The notes under the pieces: model-generated
Seen by the model: the letters and a program-made list of their open reading frames with translations, nothing else
Database searches by the model: none
Told to the model about the DNA's origin: nothing
Translations under genes and position numbers: made by a program
Part shown: positions 26,961-35,878 of the stretch, in pieces
Position numbering within the stretch: position 1 is the stretch's first letter
Layout of the letters: each line of letters opens with the position of its first letter
Origin: Streptomyces sp. 11x1
GTDB lineage: Bacteria > Actinomycetota > Actinomycetes > Streptomycetales > Streptomycetaceae
Reading direction: 5' to 3'
Assembly (NCBI RefSeq): GCF_032598905.1
Contig: NZ_CP122458.1
Coordinates: 682,001 to 746,000, forward strand
Length of the DNA: 64,000 nt

Positions 26961-28094
26961 TCAGTACGCGGGGCCCATGTCGAGCTTGCTCTGCAGCCAG
27001 GTGTGGAACTCGCCTATGTGGTGCTCGCTGGGCACCAGCACACCGCCCTTGGCGTAGGCCTTCGAGCTCATCGCCGGCTGGGTCCGCTCACAGGCGTCGA
27101 AGTCCTGCTGGTTCACCCGGTGGAAGAGCTCCACCGAGCGCTCCACGTCCTTGCCGCTCTCCACGACGTGCGGCAGGTACAGCCAGTCGCATTCGACGAT
27201 CGTGCGGTCGGCCGCCATCGGGTACATCCGGTGGAAGATCACGTGGTCGGGCACGAGGTTGATGAACACCTGGGGCTTGACGGTGATCGCGTAGTAGCGG
27301 CGGTCCTGGTCCTCGGCCACCCCCGGGATGCGGTCCAGCCCCTCGGAACCGTCGACGGTGAACCCCTGGACCTCCGCACCGAACTCCGCGCCGTGGCCCA
27401 CGTAGTACTGGGCCGCATACCCGTCCGCGAACTCCGGCAGCACCTCGGTCAGTTCGGGATGGATCGTGGCGCAGTGATAGCACTCCATGAAGTTCTCGAT
27501 GATCAGCTTCCAGTTCGCCTTCACGTCGTACGTGATCCGGCGCCCCACGGACAGGTTGCCGATGTCGTACCGCTCGATCGACTCCAGGTCGCCGAGCCGC
27601 TCGACGACCGCGCCCAGCACCTCCGCCTCGAAGGACGGCGGCTCGTCGGCCAGGCACACCCACACATAGCCGAGCCACTCCCGCACCTGGACGTTGACCA
27701 AGCCGTACTCGGTGCGGTCGATGTCCGGCATCGAGGTCAGGTTGGGCGCCGCGATCAGCTTGCCGTCCAGACCGTACGTCCAGGCGTGGTACGGACACTG
27801 GAAGGCCCGCTTGACCTCGCCCGACTCCTCGGTGCAGAGCCTGGCCCCGCGGTGCCGGCAGATGTTGAGGAAGGCCTTGATCGAGCCGTCCCGGGAGCGG
27901 GAGACGAGGACGCTCTCGCGGCCGACCTGGTAGGTGCGGAAGGCGCCGGGCTTGGCCAGTTCGGAGGCGCGGGCCACACAGAACCACATGGCCTCGAAGA
28001 CCAGCTCCTGCTCCTGGGCGAAGACTCCGGGGTCCGTGTAGTACTCGCCGGACAGCGTGGGGATCAGGCTGGGCGGCAGATTCGTGAGGGTCAT
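26961..28094 (-). CDS. gbcA: Rieske non-heme iron oxygenase, glycine betaine monooxygenase-like, copy 1
   Basis: 377 residues. The Rieske domain has CRHRG (Cys79, His81) and CPYH (Cys100, His103) for the [2Fe-2S] cluster. The catalytic domain has NFMECYHCATIHPEL, giving iron ligands His207 and His212, with Asp331 as a likely third. GbcA-type enzymes remove one methyl from glycine betaine, giving dimethylglycine and formaldehyde. The assignment rests on family resemblance plus context: BetA/BetB upstream in the pathway, DMGO downstream. It follows the MBL gene by 39 bases in the mscR1-mbl-gbcA operon, so the enzyme that makes formaldehyde is expressed with the one that removes it. Bases 27295-27584 are identical to copy 2. 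Confidence 0.88.
   Translation of the reverse strand: MTLTNLPPSLIPTLSGEYYTDPGVFAQEQELVFEAMWFCVARASELAKPGAFRTYQVGRESVLVSRSRDGSIKAFLNICRHRGARLCTEESGEVKRAFQCPYHAWTYGLDGKLIAAPNLTSMPDIDRTEYGLVNVQVREWLGYVWVCLADEPPSFEAEVLGAVVERLGDLESIERYDIGNLSVGRRITYDVKANWKLIIENFMECYHCATIHPELTEVLPEFADGYAAQYYVGHGAEFGAEVQGFTVDGSEGLDRIPGVAEDQDRRYYAITVKPQVFINLVPDHVIFHRMYPMAADRTIVECDWLYLPHVVESGKDVERSVELFHRVNQQDFDACERTQPAMSSKAYAKGGVLVPSEHHIGEFHTWLQSKLDMGPAY
27295..27584 (-). repeat. 290-bp tract identical to 51303-51592 (gbcA copies)
   Basis: No mismatch in 290 bases, including silent positions, while flanks differ. A second tract, 27757-27862, equals 51765-51870. Both copies are in the same orientation. Confidence 0.9.
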
Positions 28095-28133
28095 CGAGTC
28101 ACCTTCGGAAATTCGGGAAGCGGGGCGGGCGGT

Positions 28134-28766
28134 TCAGTGGCCGCGGGTGATCCACTCGTCGAGGTGGGGCGCCTCGGCCCCGATCGTGGTGGTGTCGCCG
28201 TGACCGGTGTGGACGGTGGTGTCGGCGGGGAGCGCCAGCAGCCGATCCCGGATGGAGACGATGATGGTGCCGAAGTCCGAGAAGGAGCGCCCGGTCGCGC
28301 CGGGGCCGCCCTGGAAGAGCGTGTCGCCGGAGAACAGGGCGTTCAGCGCGGGCGCGTGGAGGCAGACCGCGCCGGGCGAGTGGCCGGGGGTGTGCAGCAC
28401 CGTCAGCTCGACGCCGGCGACGCCCAGGGTCTCGCCCGCGGCCAGTTCACGGAACTCGGGCGCTCCCTCGCCGTGCGCCATCTTCCACAGGACGGTGTCG
28501 GCGGGGTGGAGCAGGATGGGCGCGTCGTGCCGGGCGGCCAGGGCCGGGGCGGCGTTGACATGGTCGTTGTGGGCGTGGGTGCACACGATGGCGACCAGGC
28601 GGCGGTCGCCGACGGCGGCGGAGATGACGTCCGCGTCGTGGGCGGCGTCGACGACGAGCACCTCCTCGTCGTCGCCGATCAGCCAGACGTTGTTGTCGAC
28701 CTCCCAGGTGCCGCCGTCCAGTGCGAAGGTGCCGGAGGTGACGAGGCGCTCGACGCGGGCGGTCAC
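28134..28766 (-). CDS. Metallo-beta-lactamase-fold hydrolase coupled to mscR
   Basis: A 210-residue glyoxalase II-like hydrolase. The binuclear metal motif is CTHAHNDHV (His64, His66, Asp68, His69), followed by [19 protein letters not shown] and the closing [11 protein letters not shown]. The GTG start overlaps the mscR1 stop in a GTGA, so translation is coupled. In Mycobacterium tuberculosis the mscR gene (Rv2259) is likewise followed by an MBL gene, Rv2260. The probable role is hydrolysis of S-formylmycothiol, made by MscR from formaldehyde, to formate and mycothiol; this is inference from pairing and thioesterase-like family. The second mscR at 58.5 kb has no such partner. Confidence 0.85.
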   Translation of the reverse strand: MTARVERLVTSGTFALDGGTWEVDNNVWLIGDDEEVLVVDAAHDADVISAAVGDRRLVAIVCTHAHNDHVNAAPALAARHDAPILLHPADTVLWKMAHGEGAPEFRELAAGETLGVAGVELTVLHTPGHSPGAVCLHAPALNALFSGDTLFQGGPGATGRSFSDFGTIIVSIRDRLLALPADTTVHTGHGDTTTIGAEAPHLDEWITRGH

Positions 28767-29848
28767 AGGACCACCACCGAACGCAGGACGTCGCCGTGGT
28801 GCATCTTGGCGAACGCGGCCTCGACGTCGTCCAGGCCGATGGTCTCGGTGACGAACTCGCCGAGGTCGAAGCGGCCCTGGAGGTAGAGGTCGATCAGGGC
28901 GGGGAAGTCGCGGTCGGGCAGGCAGTCGCCGTACCAGGAGGACTTCAGGGCGCCGCCGCGGCCGAAGACGTCGAGGAGGGGCAGTTCGAGCTTCAGCTCG
29001 GGCGTGGGGACCCCCACCAGGACGGCGGTGCCGGCCAGGTCGCGGGCGTAGAAGGCCTGCTTGAAGGTCTCGGGGCGGCCCACCGCGTCCACGACCACAT
29101 CGGCGCCGAAGCCGCCGGTGAGCTCCCGGATCGCCTCGACGGCGTCGGTCCTGGAGGAGTCGACGGTGTCGGTGGCACCGAACCGCTCGGCCCACTTCAG
29201 CTTCCGCTCGTCGACGTCGACGGCGATGATGCGGCCCGCTCCGGCGACCTTGGCGCCCGCGATCGCGGCCATGCCCACCCCGCCGCAGCCGATCACGGCG
29301 ATGGAGTCACCGCGTCCCACGCCACCGGTGTTGACCGCGGCGCCGAATCCGGCCATCACCCCGCAGCCGAGGAGTCCGGCGGCGGCCGGGGAGGCCATGG
29401 AGTCCACCTTGGTGCACTGTCCGGCGGCGACCAGGGTCTTCTCGGCGAAGGCGCCGATGCCGAGGGCCGGGGAGAGCGGGGTGCCGTCGGCCAGGGTCAT
29501 CGGCTGGGTGGCGTTGTGCGTGGCGAAGCAGTACCAGGGCCTGCCCCTGCGACAGGCGCGGCAGGTGCCGCAGACGGCACGCCAGTTGAGGATGACGAAG
29601 TCGCCGGGGGCGACGTCGGTGACGCCCTCGCCGACCGACTCCACCACGCCCGCCGCCTCGTGGCCGAGCAGGAACGGGTACTCGTCGTTGATCCCGCCCT
29701 CCCGGTAGTGCAGGTCGGTGTGGCAGACACCACAGGCCTGCACCCGCACCAGCGCCTCACCGGGGCCGGGGTCCGGCACCAGCACGGTCTCCACCGAGAC
29801 CGGGGCGCCCTTCTTGCGGGCGACGACGGCGCGTACCTCGTGTGTCAC
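28763..29848 (-). CDS. mscR: S-(hydroxymethyl)mycothiol dehydrogenase / S-nitrosomycothiol reductase, copy 1
   Basis: A 361-residue zinc dehydrogenase, the usual MscR length. Catalytic zinc residues are Cys42 ([15 protein letters not shown]) and His63-Glu64 (LLGHEAAG). The structural zinc cysteines are 93, 96, 99 and 107 ([15 protein letters not shown]). The NAD fold is [12 protein letters not shown] with VDVDE. It oxidises the spontaneous adduct of formaldehyde and mycothiol with NAD to S-formylmycothiol, and can also reduce S-nitrosomycothiol. Formaldehyde comes from the GbcA reaction encoded two genes downstream. It is the first gene of its operon, divergent from iclR1, with an operator cluster between. 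Confidence 0.93.
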   Translation of the reverse strand: MTHEVRAVVARKKGAPVSVETVLVPDPGPGEALVRVQACGVCHTDLHYREGGINDEYPFLLGHEAAGVVESVGEGVTDVAPGDFVILNWRAVCGTCRACRRGRPWYCFATHNATQPMTLADGTPLSPALGIGAFAEKTLVAAGQCTKVDSMASPAAAGLLGCGVMAGFGAAVNTGGVGRGDSIAVIGCGGVGMAAIAGAKVAGAGRIIAVDVDERKLKWAERFGATDTVDSSRTDAVEAIRELTGGFGADVVVDAVGRPETFKQAFYARDLAGTAVLVGVPTPELKLELPLLDVFGRGGALKSSWYGDCLPDRDFPALIDLYLQGRFDLGEFVTETIGLDDVEAAFAKMHHGDVLRSVVVL

Positions 29849-29953
29849 GGTCGATCTCCTCGTCGAGGAAGGGAGGGGAGGGAGGGGGTGGGGGGAGGCA
29901 CTTCACCGGGTCCGGTCGGAGACCGTGGCCGGACCTTCGATCGTCGCGTTTCA

Positions 29954-29985
29954 TATAGTGCAACTATCTTCGCTATGAGCAACGA
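29954..29985 (-). promoter_or_regulatory. Island operator site 2 (before mscR1)
   Basis: TATAGTGCAACTA and CGCTATGAGCAACGA: two GCAAC half-sites 20 bases apart in direct order, about 106-137 bases upstream of mscR1. Confidence 0.6.
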
Positions 29986-30161
29986 CGACCAAACTGTCTC
30001 CTTGGGGACACCCCCTGTCAAGAGGTTGGTCGCGCCGACTTGTCCGCCCCCCTCGCCGCCTCCCCCTTCCCTGACCGGGAGGGTCCGTGCGAGCATGCGG
30101 GCGACTGGTTCCGGCCAAGGTCGCCGCACTCGGCGAACCCCTCGGAACCGCCGGGGCGACT

Positions 30162-30175
30162 GCGTATAGTTGCAC
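30162..30175 (+). promoter_or_regulatory. Island operator site 3 and leaderless promoter of iclR1
   Basis: GCGTATAGTTGCAC is identical to 50152-50165 before iclR2. TATAGT is a good -10 hexamer ending seven bases before the ATG, and no ribosome site exists, so the mRNA is probably leaderless and the site overlaps the promoter. Confidence 0.65.
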
Positions 30176-30176
30176 C

Positions 30177-30974
30177 ATGAGCAACTACGCTGCAGAGGGC
30201 GCAACAACGGCTCCCGCGGTGAACGGCGTGCAGTCCGTCGACCGTGCCGTCAGCGTCCTGGAGATCCTCGCCCAGCGCGGCGAGGCCGGGGTCAGCGAGG
30301 TCGCCGCCGAGATCGATGTCCACAAGTCGACCGCGTTCCGTCTCCTCGGGGCGCTGGAGGCACGCGGACTGGTCGAGCAGACGGCCGAGCGGGGCAAGTA
30401 CCGGCTGGGCTTCGGCATCGTGCGGCTCGCCGGCGCCGTCACGGGCCGGCTCGACATCACCCAGCAGGGCCGGCAGGTCTGCGAGCGGCTCAGCGAGGAG
30501 ATCGGCGAGACCGTCAACATCGCCGTGCTCCAGGAGCACTACGCGGTCAACCTCCACCAGGTACGCGGCCCGGGGGCGGTCGGCACCCACAACTGGGTCG
30601 GCCAGCTCACCCCCGTGCACGCCACGTCCAGCGGCAAGATCCTGCTGGCCCACCTCCCGGAGCGGGAGCGGGCCGAGGTGCTGGAGGCGTCCGGACTGCG
30701 CAAGCTGACGCCGCACACGCTGACGGCCAGGCCGAAGCTGGAGGAGGCGCTCACCGAGGCGCGCGAGCGCGGGTACGCGGTGACGCTGGAGGAGCTGGAG
30801 ATCGGACTGCACGCCATGGCGGCGCCGATCCGCTCCCGCGAGGGCGAGGTCGTCGCCGCGCTCAGCGCGTCCGGCCCGGCCTATCGCTTCACCGAGGAAC
30901 GCATCCGCGACCTCGTGCCCGTGCTGACGCGGGGCGCGGACGAGATCAGCCGCAGGATGGGCTATCTGGGCTGA
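30177..30974 (+). CDS. IclR-family regulator, copy 1
   Basis: 265 residues. The winged HTH is at about 22-80: SVLEILAQRGEAGVSEVAAE, then KSTAFRLLGALEARGLVEQ. A GAF-like effector domain follows (TVNIAVLQEHYAVNLHQVRG; SSGKILLAHLP; LHAMAAPIRSREGEVVAALS). IclR proteins bind promoter palindromes as dimers of dimers and respond to small catabolic substrates. This one and copy 2 at 50.2 kb are nearly the same protein, differing mainly at the N-terminus and in scattered positions. ATG 30177 is chosen over the upstream in-frame start because a -10 box lies directly before it. It ends in a 13-base convergent overlap with folP. Choline, betaine or sarcosine as ligand is inference. Confidence 0.92.
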   Translation: MSNYAAEGATTAPAVNGVQSVDRAVSVLEILAQRGEAGVSEVAAEIDVHKSTAFRLLGALEARGLVEQTAERGKYRLGFGIVRLAGAVTGRLDITQQGRQVCERLSEEIGETVNIAVLQEHYAVNLHQVRGPGAVGTHNWVGQLTPVHATSSGKILLAHLPERERAEVLEASGLRKLTPHTLTARPKLEEALTEARERGYAVTLEELEIGLHAMAAPIRSREGEVVAALSASGPAYRFTEERIRDLVPVLTRGADEISRRMGYLG

Positions 30975-31906
30975 CCGCCCACGAGGGACGGCGCCCCCAG
31001 AGGGGCGCGCGCCGCCTCGGTGCCCCAACGGGCCGTCACCCGTACGGCGTCCAGCGTCGAGGCGACATCATGCACCCGCAGACACCAGGCACCCTGTGCG
31101 GCGGCGAGCACGGACACGGCGGTGGTCGCGGCGTCACGCTCCCGCGCCGGGCGCGGTTCCCCCGTCGCCGGGTCCGCCAACAGCCGCCCCAGGAACGCCT
31201 TGCGGGACGCGCCCACCAGGACGGGACGGCCCAGCGCGCGGACCTCCCCGAACCGTCCCAGCAGCTCCCAGTTGTGCTCGGCCCGCTTGGCGAAGCCCAA
31301 TCCGGGGTCGACGATGAGCGAACCGGCCGGCACGCCCGCCTCCAGAGCCGCGTCGATCCTCAGCCGCAGTTCGTGGAGCACGTCGCCGACCACGTCGCGG
31401 TAGACGGCGTTCGCCTGCATCCCGGCGGAGTGCCCACGCCAGTGCATCAGCACGTACGGCACCCCCGCCCGGGCCATCAGGGGCAGCATCGCGGGATCGG
31501 CGAGACCCCCCGACACGTCGTTGACCAGCCGGGCGCCCGCGTCCAGCGCCCGGGCGGCGACCTCGGCCCGCATGGTGTCGACACTGACGACGGCGCCCGC
31601 CGCCGCGAGGCCCCGGACGATGGGCAGCACCCGCCGCAACTCCTCCTCGACCGGTGGACGCACCGCGCCGGGCCGGGTCGACTCCCCTCCCACGTCCACG
31701 ATGTCCGCGCCCTGCTCCAGCAGGGCGCGGCCGTGGGCCAGGGCCGCCTCGGCGGCGAACGCGAGCCCGCCGTCGGAGAACGAGTCGGGCGTGACGTTCA
31801 CGACGCCCATGACCAGCGTCCGTCCGGGCTTCGGCAGCCCGTACGGGTGCAGCTCGGGCGTGCCCGGGTGCGCGGGCGTGCCGGGGGCGCGGGCCGCGAC
31901 GGTCAC
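30962..31906 (-). CDS. folP: Dihydropteroate synthase
   Basis: A 314-residue TIM-barrel enzyme joining p-aminobenzoate to dihydropterin pyrophosphate, the sulfonamide target. Motifs: MGVVNVTPDSFSDGG (diphosphate loop), VDVGGESTRPGA (pABA loop), DVSGG, and the late LVGASRKAFLG. GTG 31906 with GAAGG upstream is the only in-frame start in the likely region; it gives a tail of about 35 residues before the barrel, longer than usual. It follows soxG by 71 bases and closes the dmgO-folD-sox operon. A folate-synthesis gene here probably supplies extra THF to DMGO and SoxA. A housekeeping folP is expected elsewhere, so this may be a second copy. Confidence 0.9.
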   Translation of the reverse strand: MTVAARAPGTPAHPGTPELHPYGLPKPGRTLVMGVVNVTPDSFSDGGLAFAAEAALAHGRALLEQGADIVDVGGESTRPGAVRPPVEEELRRVLPIVRGLAAAGAVVSVDTMRAEVAARALDAGARLVNDVSGGLADPAMLPLMARAGVPYVLMHWRGHSAGMQANAVYRDVVGDVLHELRLRIDAALEAGVPAGSLIVDPGLGFAKRAEHNWELLGRFGEVRALGRPVLVGASRKAFLGRLLADPATGEPRPARERDAATTAVSVLAAAQGAWCLRVHDVASTLDAVRVTARWGTEAARAPLGAPSLVGGQPR

Positions 31907-31977
31907 CGGCCGCCGGCCTTCGACGGTCCGGCCTGCGATCGTCCGGCTCTCGACGCGCTGACAGGGACTCGCATGAC

Positions 31978-32580
31978 TCAGACGTACTCCGTCGCCGCGT
32001 CGAGCAGCCAGTCCGCCAGATAGCCGGCGAACGACGAACGGACCAGGACCCAGAAACCGTCGCCGGGCTCCTCCCGCGCGACCAGGACGACCTGGGCGCG
32101 GGCCAGGGTGGTCTGGGCGCAGCGGCCGGGCCCGAAGGCCCTCGGGTGCAGGTCCAGCGCGCAGCCGTGGGCCAGCAGGTCGCGGGCGGCGGCGCCCGCG
32201 ACGAGGACCGTGGTGCGCTGCGCGGAGACGTCGGTGACGGAGACGTGCTCCTCTCCTGCGGCCTCCCGGATCCGGCTCTCCAGCTCGCGCGCGCCGCCCG
32301 GCGGTCCCACGAGCAGCCACTCGTCGGGGCCGAGCCACAGCGCGGTCAACTCCCCCGCGCGGGCGACGGTGTCGGGCTCCAGCGGCAGCGGAAGGCCCAG
32401 CGCGAGGCCGACGGCGTCCGCCGCGGCCCCCTTGGCGTCGAGACGTACGTCGAGCTGGGTCAGGAAGGGCAGTTCGGCGAACCTGAGCGTGCCCCCGGAG
32501 GTGCGGGTGGCGGCGGCCAGCCGGTCGGCGGCCCCCGACAGGGGGCTGCGGAGCCGGGAGGTCAGGGCGGTGTCAGCCAT
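31978..32580 (-). CDS. soxG: Sarcosine oxidase, gamma subunit
   Basis: A 200-residue subunit of the heterotetrameric sarcosine oxidase. It has the GcvT-like small fold with LWLGPDEWLLVGP, VTDVSAQRTTVLVAG, the CALDLHPRAFGPGRCAQT segment and SSFAGYLADWLLDAATEY. The gamma subunit helps hold the beta-alpha pair together and has no known active site. Its ATG overlaps the end of soxDA by eight bases, so the subunits are translated together. The order here is soxB, soxD-soxA, soxG, as in other actinobacteria apart from the fusion. Confidence 0.92.
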   Translation of the reverse strand: MADTALTSRLRSPLSGAADRLAAATRTSGGTLRFAELPFLTQLDVRLDAKGAAADAVGLALGLPLPLEPDTVARAGELTALWLGPDEWLLVGPPGGARELESRIREAAGEEHVSVTDVSAQRTTVLVAGAAARDLLAHGCALDLHPRAFGPGRCAQTTLARAQVVLVAREEPGDGFWVLVRSSFAGYLADWLLDAATEYV

Positions 32581-35500
32581 CGCGGCGGGCTCCCTCGGGG
32601 TCGTAGAGGACGGGGCTGGCGACGGTCACGGGAACCAGGCGGTCGCCCACGGGGGCGTACAGCCGCTCGCCGATGCGGTCCCGGCCGCCCTTGACCAGGG
32701 CGAGCGCGAAGGTCCGGCCGAGGGCGGCGCTGCGGTAGCTGGAGGTGACATGGCCGAGCATCGGGACGGGCGGGGCCGGCAGCACGCTGTCGGCGACCAG
32801 GTGGGTGCCCTCGGGCAGGAGGTCGCCCGGGTCCTCGGGGAGGAGTCCGACCAGGTGCTTGCGGTCGGGCCGGACGGTGTCGGGGCGGGTGTAGGACCTC
32901 TTGCCGACGAAGTCCGGCTTCTTCTTCGAGACCACCCAGCTCATACCGAGGTCCTGCGGGGTCACGGTGCCGTCGGTGTCCTGGCCGATGATGGGGTAGC
33001 CCTTCTCGGCGCGCAGGACGTGCATGGTCTCGGTGCCGTAGGGGGTGATGCCGTACGGGGCGCCGGCCTCGTACAGCGCCTCCCAGAGGGTGAGGGCCTC
33101 CCACGGCGAGACGTTGATCTCGTAGGCGAGTTCACCGGAGAAGCTGATCCGGCAGACCCGGGCCTCGATGCCCGCGACGGTCGTCTCGCGCCAGGCCATG
33201 AACGGGAAATCCTCGTTGCCGACGGCCAGTTGCGGTGCGAGCGAAGCGATCACCTCGCGGGACTTCGGGCCGACCAGGGCGACCGTCGCCCACTGTTCGG
33301 TCACGGAGGTGCAGTGGACCTTGAGATCGGGCCACTCCGTCTGGAGCCACTCCTCCATCCAGTCGAGGACGGTGGCGGCGTTGCCGGTCGTCGTGGTGAC
33401 CAGGAAGCGGTCCTGGGCCACGCGGATGACCGTGCCGTCGTCGAAGACCATGCCGTCGGGGCGGCACATGACGCCGTAGCGGATCATGCCGACCTTCAGG
33501 GTGCTCATCATGTTGGTGTAGAGCAGGTCGAGGAAGACACCGGCGTCCGGGCCCTGCACGTCGATCTTGCCGAGGGTGGAGGCGTCCATGAAACCCACGC
33601 CCTCACGGGTGGCGGCGCACTCGCGCAGCACGGCGGTCTCCATGTCCTCGCCGTCCTGGGGGTAGTACCAGGGGCGCTTCCACTGGCCGACGTTCTCGAA
33701 CAGCGCGCCGTGCCCGACGTGCCACTCGTGCAGGGCGGTCGTCCGGACCGGGTCGCTGAGCACGCCCCGGTCGCGGCCCGCGAGGGCGGCGAAGGAGACC
33801 GGGGTGTACGGCGGGCGGAAGGTGGTGGTGCCGAGGGCCGAGACGTCCACGCCGAGCAGTTCGGCGACGGCGCCGCTGGCCAGCACGCCGGAGGTCTTGC
33901 CCTGGTCGTTGGCGGTGCCGGCCGTGGTGTACCGCTTGGTGTGCTCCACCGAGCGGAGGCCTGCGCCGGTCGCGCGGGCCAGGTCGGCCACCGTGACGTC
34001 GCGCTGGAGGTCGACGAACTTGGGGGCGTCCGACTCGCCCGGGACGACATACACGTGCATCGGCGGCGTCGGGGCGGGCCGGGTGGTCACCGCCGGGAGG
34101 CGGGGCGCCTCGGCCGTGTACCCCTCGGCCTCGATCGCGCGGGCACCGGCGGCGGCGCCCTGGGCGAGGACGTCGGCCGGGTCGAGGAGACCGCTCGCGC
34201 TGCCGACGACCTCGACCGTCTGGCGGCCGGTGTCGGGCACGAAGGAGCCCAGCGTCTCGTCGTGGCGGAGCTTGCCGCCCGACTGGCTGAACAGGTGCGC
34301 CACCGGGTTCCAGCCGCCGGAGACCAGCAGCAGGTCGGCGGCGAACTCCCGCTGTCCGGTGGACTCGCCGTACGGGGCGACGGTCACGGCCGTGAGGCGG
34401 GGCTCGCCCTCGGTGCCGGTGACGGCGTGTCCGGCCAGGACCTCGATGCCGGCGGCCGTGGCGCGCTCGGCCCACTCCCCCGGTTCGGGGCGGGTGTCGA
34501 CGATCGCCGTGACGGCCAGGCCCGCCGAGGCGAGGTCCAGGGCCGCCTCGTAGGCGCTGTCGTTGGTGGTGAGGACGACCGCGCGGCGGCCGGGCAGGGC
34601 GCCGTGCCGGTTGACGTGGGTGCGGGCCGAGGAGACCAGCATCACGCCGGGGCGGTCGTTGTCCGCGAAGGCCAGGGAGCGTTCGTGGGCGCCGGTCGCG
34701 AGGACGACGCGGCGGGCGCGGATGCGCCAGACGCGTTCCCGGGAGACGTGTCCGGGGGCGGCGCCGCCGAGGTGGTTGGTGCGGCGCTCGACGGCGAGGA
34801 GGTGGTTGTCGTCGTAGTAGCCGAAGACGGTGGTGCGGCGCAGGACGCGGACCTCGGGGGAGGCGTCGAGCAGTGCGGCGGTCTCGCCGACCCAGTCGAG
34901 GTGTTCGGCGGTGCCGAGGAGGCTGCCGCCGGGTTCCGGCTGGTCGTCGGCGAGGATGACACGGGCGCCGCTGTTCGCCGCCGCGGCGGCCGCCGCGAGG
35001 CCGGCCGGGCCCGCGCCGACGACCAGCAGGTCGCAGTGCGTGTGTACGGCGTCGTAGCGGGCCGGGTCGGGTTCGGTGGCGAGGCGGCCCTGGCCGGGGA
35101 GGCTGGTGGCGACCAGGCCGTCGTAGAGCTCGACGGTGGTCGCGGGCAGCATCGGCTCGGGGAAGGGTTCCTCGATCTGGATGACCGCGTTGGGTTCCTC
35201 GACGCCGGCGGAGAAGATGCCGCGGGGGCGGCCGAGTTTGATGCTGGTGCCGGCCTGGATGACGCCGTTGGCGAGGAGGGCGGAGGCGAGGGTGTCGCCC
35301 CGGTGGCCCTGGTACTCGGTGCCGTCGAAGGTGAAGGTGAGGGTCGTGTCGCGGTCGATTCGGCCACGGGTGGGGTGGCGGAAGGGTTGGGTTGTCTCGC
35401 CCCCGCCGCCCCTTCCCTTCCCGTCCCTGGGGGCTGCGCCCCCAGACCCCCCTTCGGCCTGAACGGCCTCGTCCTCAAACGCCGGACGGGCTGAGTGTGC

Positions 35501-35866
35501 CGGGCTCGGCTCAGAAGTGACCGGAAGCGGCTCCGGCTCGGATGCCGGACGGGCTGGAGGTACCGAACTCGGCCGGGAGGTGCCTCCCTCCCGGGTCTCC
35601 GGGCGTTCCTCGCCCGGGCGGTACACCGACAGGATCTCGTTCGTCGAGGTGTCGCGGACCGCGTTGAACCAGCGGCGGCAGCCCGCCGCGTGGCTCCAGC
35701 GCTCGGCGAAGGGGCCCTTGGTGTTGTCGCGGAAGAAGAGGTAGCGGGCCCACTCCTCGTCGGTGAGGGCCGAGGGGGTCTCGGGGTAGGCCACGTGGGC
35801 CTGGCCTCCGTAGTGGAACTCGGCCTCGTCGCGGGGCCCGCACCACGGGCAGGTGATGAGCAGCAT
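32573..35866 (-). CDS. soxA: Sarcosine oxidase delta-alpha fusion (SoxD-SoxA)
   Basis: 1097 residues in one frame. Residues 1 to about 92 are SoxD: zinc ligands Cys6, Cys9 (TCPWCGPRDEAEFHYGG), His59 and Cys63 fall exactly where the free subunit has them. Residues about 93-159 are a low-complexity Pro/Glu/Gly linker. From about 160 comes SoxA: TFTFDGTEYQGHRGDTLASA (plug domain), VVGAGPAGLAAAAAAA (NAD-binding), ATGAHERSLAF, and a C-terminal GcvT-type folate domain with MDASTLGKIDVQGPDA and SFSGELAYEINV. The enzyme converts sarcosine plus THF and O2 to glycine, methylene-THF and H2O2. No ATG, GTG, TTG or CTG occurs in frame in the linker, so SoxA cannot start on its own there. Confidence 0.9.
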   Translation of the reverse strand: MLLITCPWCGPRDEAEFHYGGQAHVAYPETPSALTDEEWARYLFFRDNTKGPFAERWSHAAGCRRWFNAVRDTSTNEILSVYRPGEERPETREGGTSRPSSVPPARPASEPEPLPVTSEPSPAHSARPAFEDEAVQAEGGSGGAAPRDGKGRGGGGETTQPFRHPTRGRIDRDTTLTFTFDGTEYQGHRGDTLASALLANGVIQAGTSIKLGRPRGIFSAGVEEPNAVIQIEEPFPEPMLPATTVELYDGLVATSLPGQGRLATEPDPARYDAVHTHCDLLVVGAGPAGLAAAAAAANSGARVILADDQPEPGGSLLGTAEHLDWVGETAALLDASPEVRVLRRTTVFGYYDDNHLLAVERRTNHLGGAAPGHVSRERVWRIRARRVVLATGAHERSLAFADNDRPGVMLVSSARTHVNRHGALPGRRAVVLTTNDSAYEAALDLASAGLAVTAIVDTRPEPGEWAERATAAGIEVLAGHAVTGTEGEPRLTAVTVAPYGESTGQREFAADLLLVSGGWNPVAHLFSQSGGKLRHDETLGSFVPDTGRQTVEVVGSASGLLDPADVLAQGAAAGARAIEAEGYTAEAPRLPAVTTRPAPTPPMHVYVVPGESDAPKFVDLQRDVTVADLARATGAGLRSVEHTKRYTTAGTANDQGKTSGVLASGAVAELLGVDVSALGTTTFRPPYTPVSFAALAGRDRGVLSDPVRTTALHEWHVGHGALFENVGQWKRPWYYPQDGEDMETAVLRECAATREGVGFMDASTLGKIDVQGPDAGVFLDLLYTNMMSTLKVGMIRYGVMCRPDGMVFDDGTVIRVAQDRFLVTTTTGNAATVLDWMEEWLQTEWPDLKVHCTSVTEQWATVALVGPKSREVIASLAPQLAVGNEDFPFMAWRETTVAGIEARVCRISFSGELAYEINVSPWEALTLWEALYEAGAPYGITPYGTETMHVLRAEKGYPIIGQDTDGTVTPQDLGMSWVVSKKKPDFVGKRSYTRPDTVRPDRKHLVGLLPEDPGDLLPEGTHLVADSVLPAPPVPMLGHVTSSYRSAALGRTFALALVKGGRDRIGERLYAPVGDRLVPVTVASPVLYDPEGARRDG
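35421..35520. repeat. Streptomyces-type intergenic repeat located inside the soxD-soxA frame
   Basis: Contains the hairpin CTGGGGGC-TGC-GCCCCCAG (35427-35445) next to GGCCTGAACGGCCTCGTCCT and CAAACGCCGGACGGGCTGAG, sequence normally found between genes as a terminator-like repeat. Here it is read through and encodes linker residues about 118-148. A second CCGGACGGGCTGGAGG copy follows at 35545-35560. Confidence 0.8.
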
Positions 35867-35878
35867 GTGTGGGGCTCC

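Larger units (their letters stand above)
29849..30176. other. Divergent promoter region mscR1 / iclR1
   Basis: 328 bases without a gene. It holds two operator clusters (29954-29985 and 30162-30185); the part between, rich in CCCTCCC runs, shows no clear feature. Confidence 0.6.
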
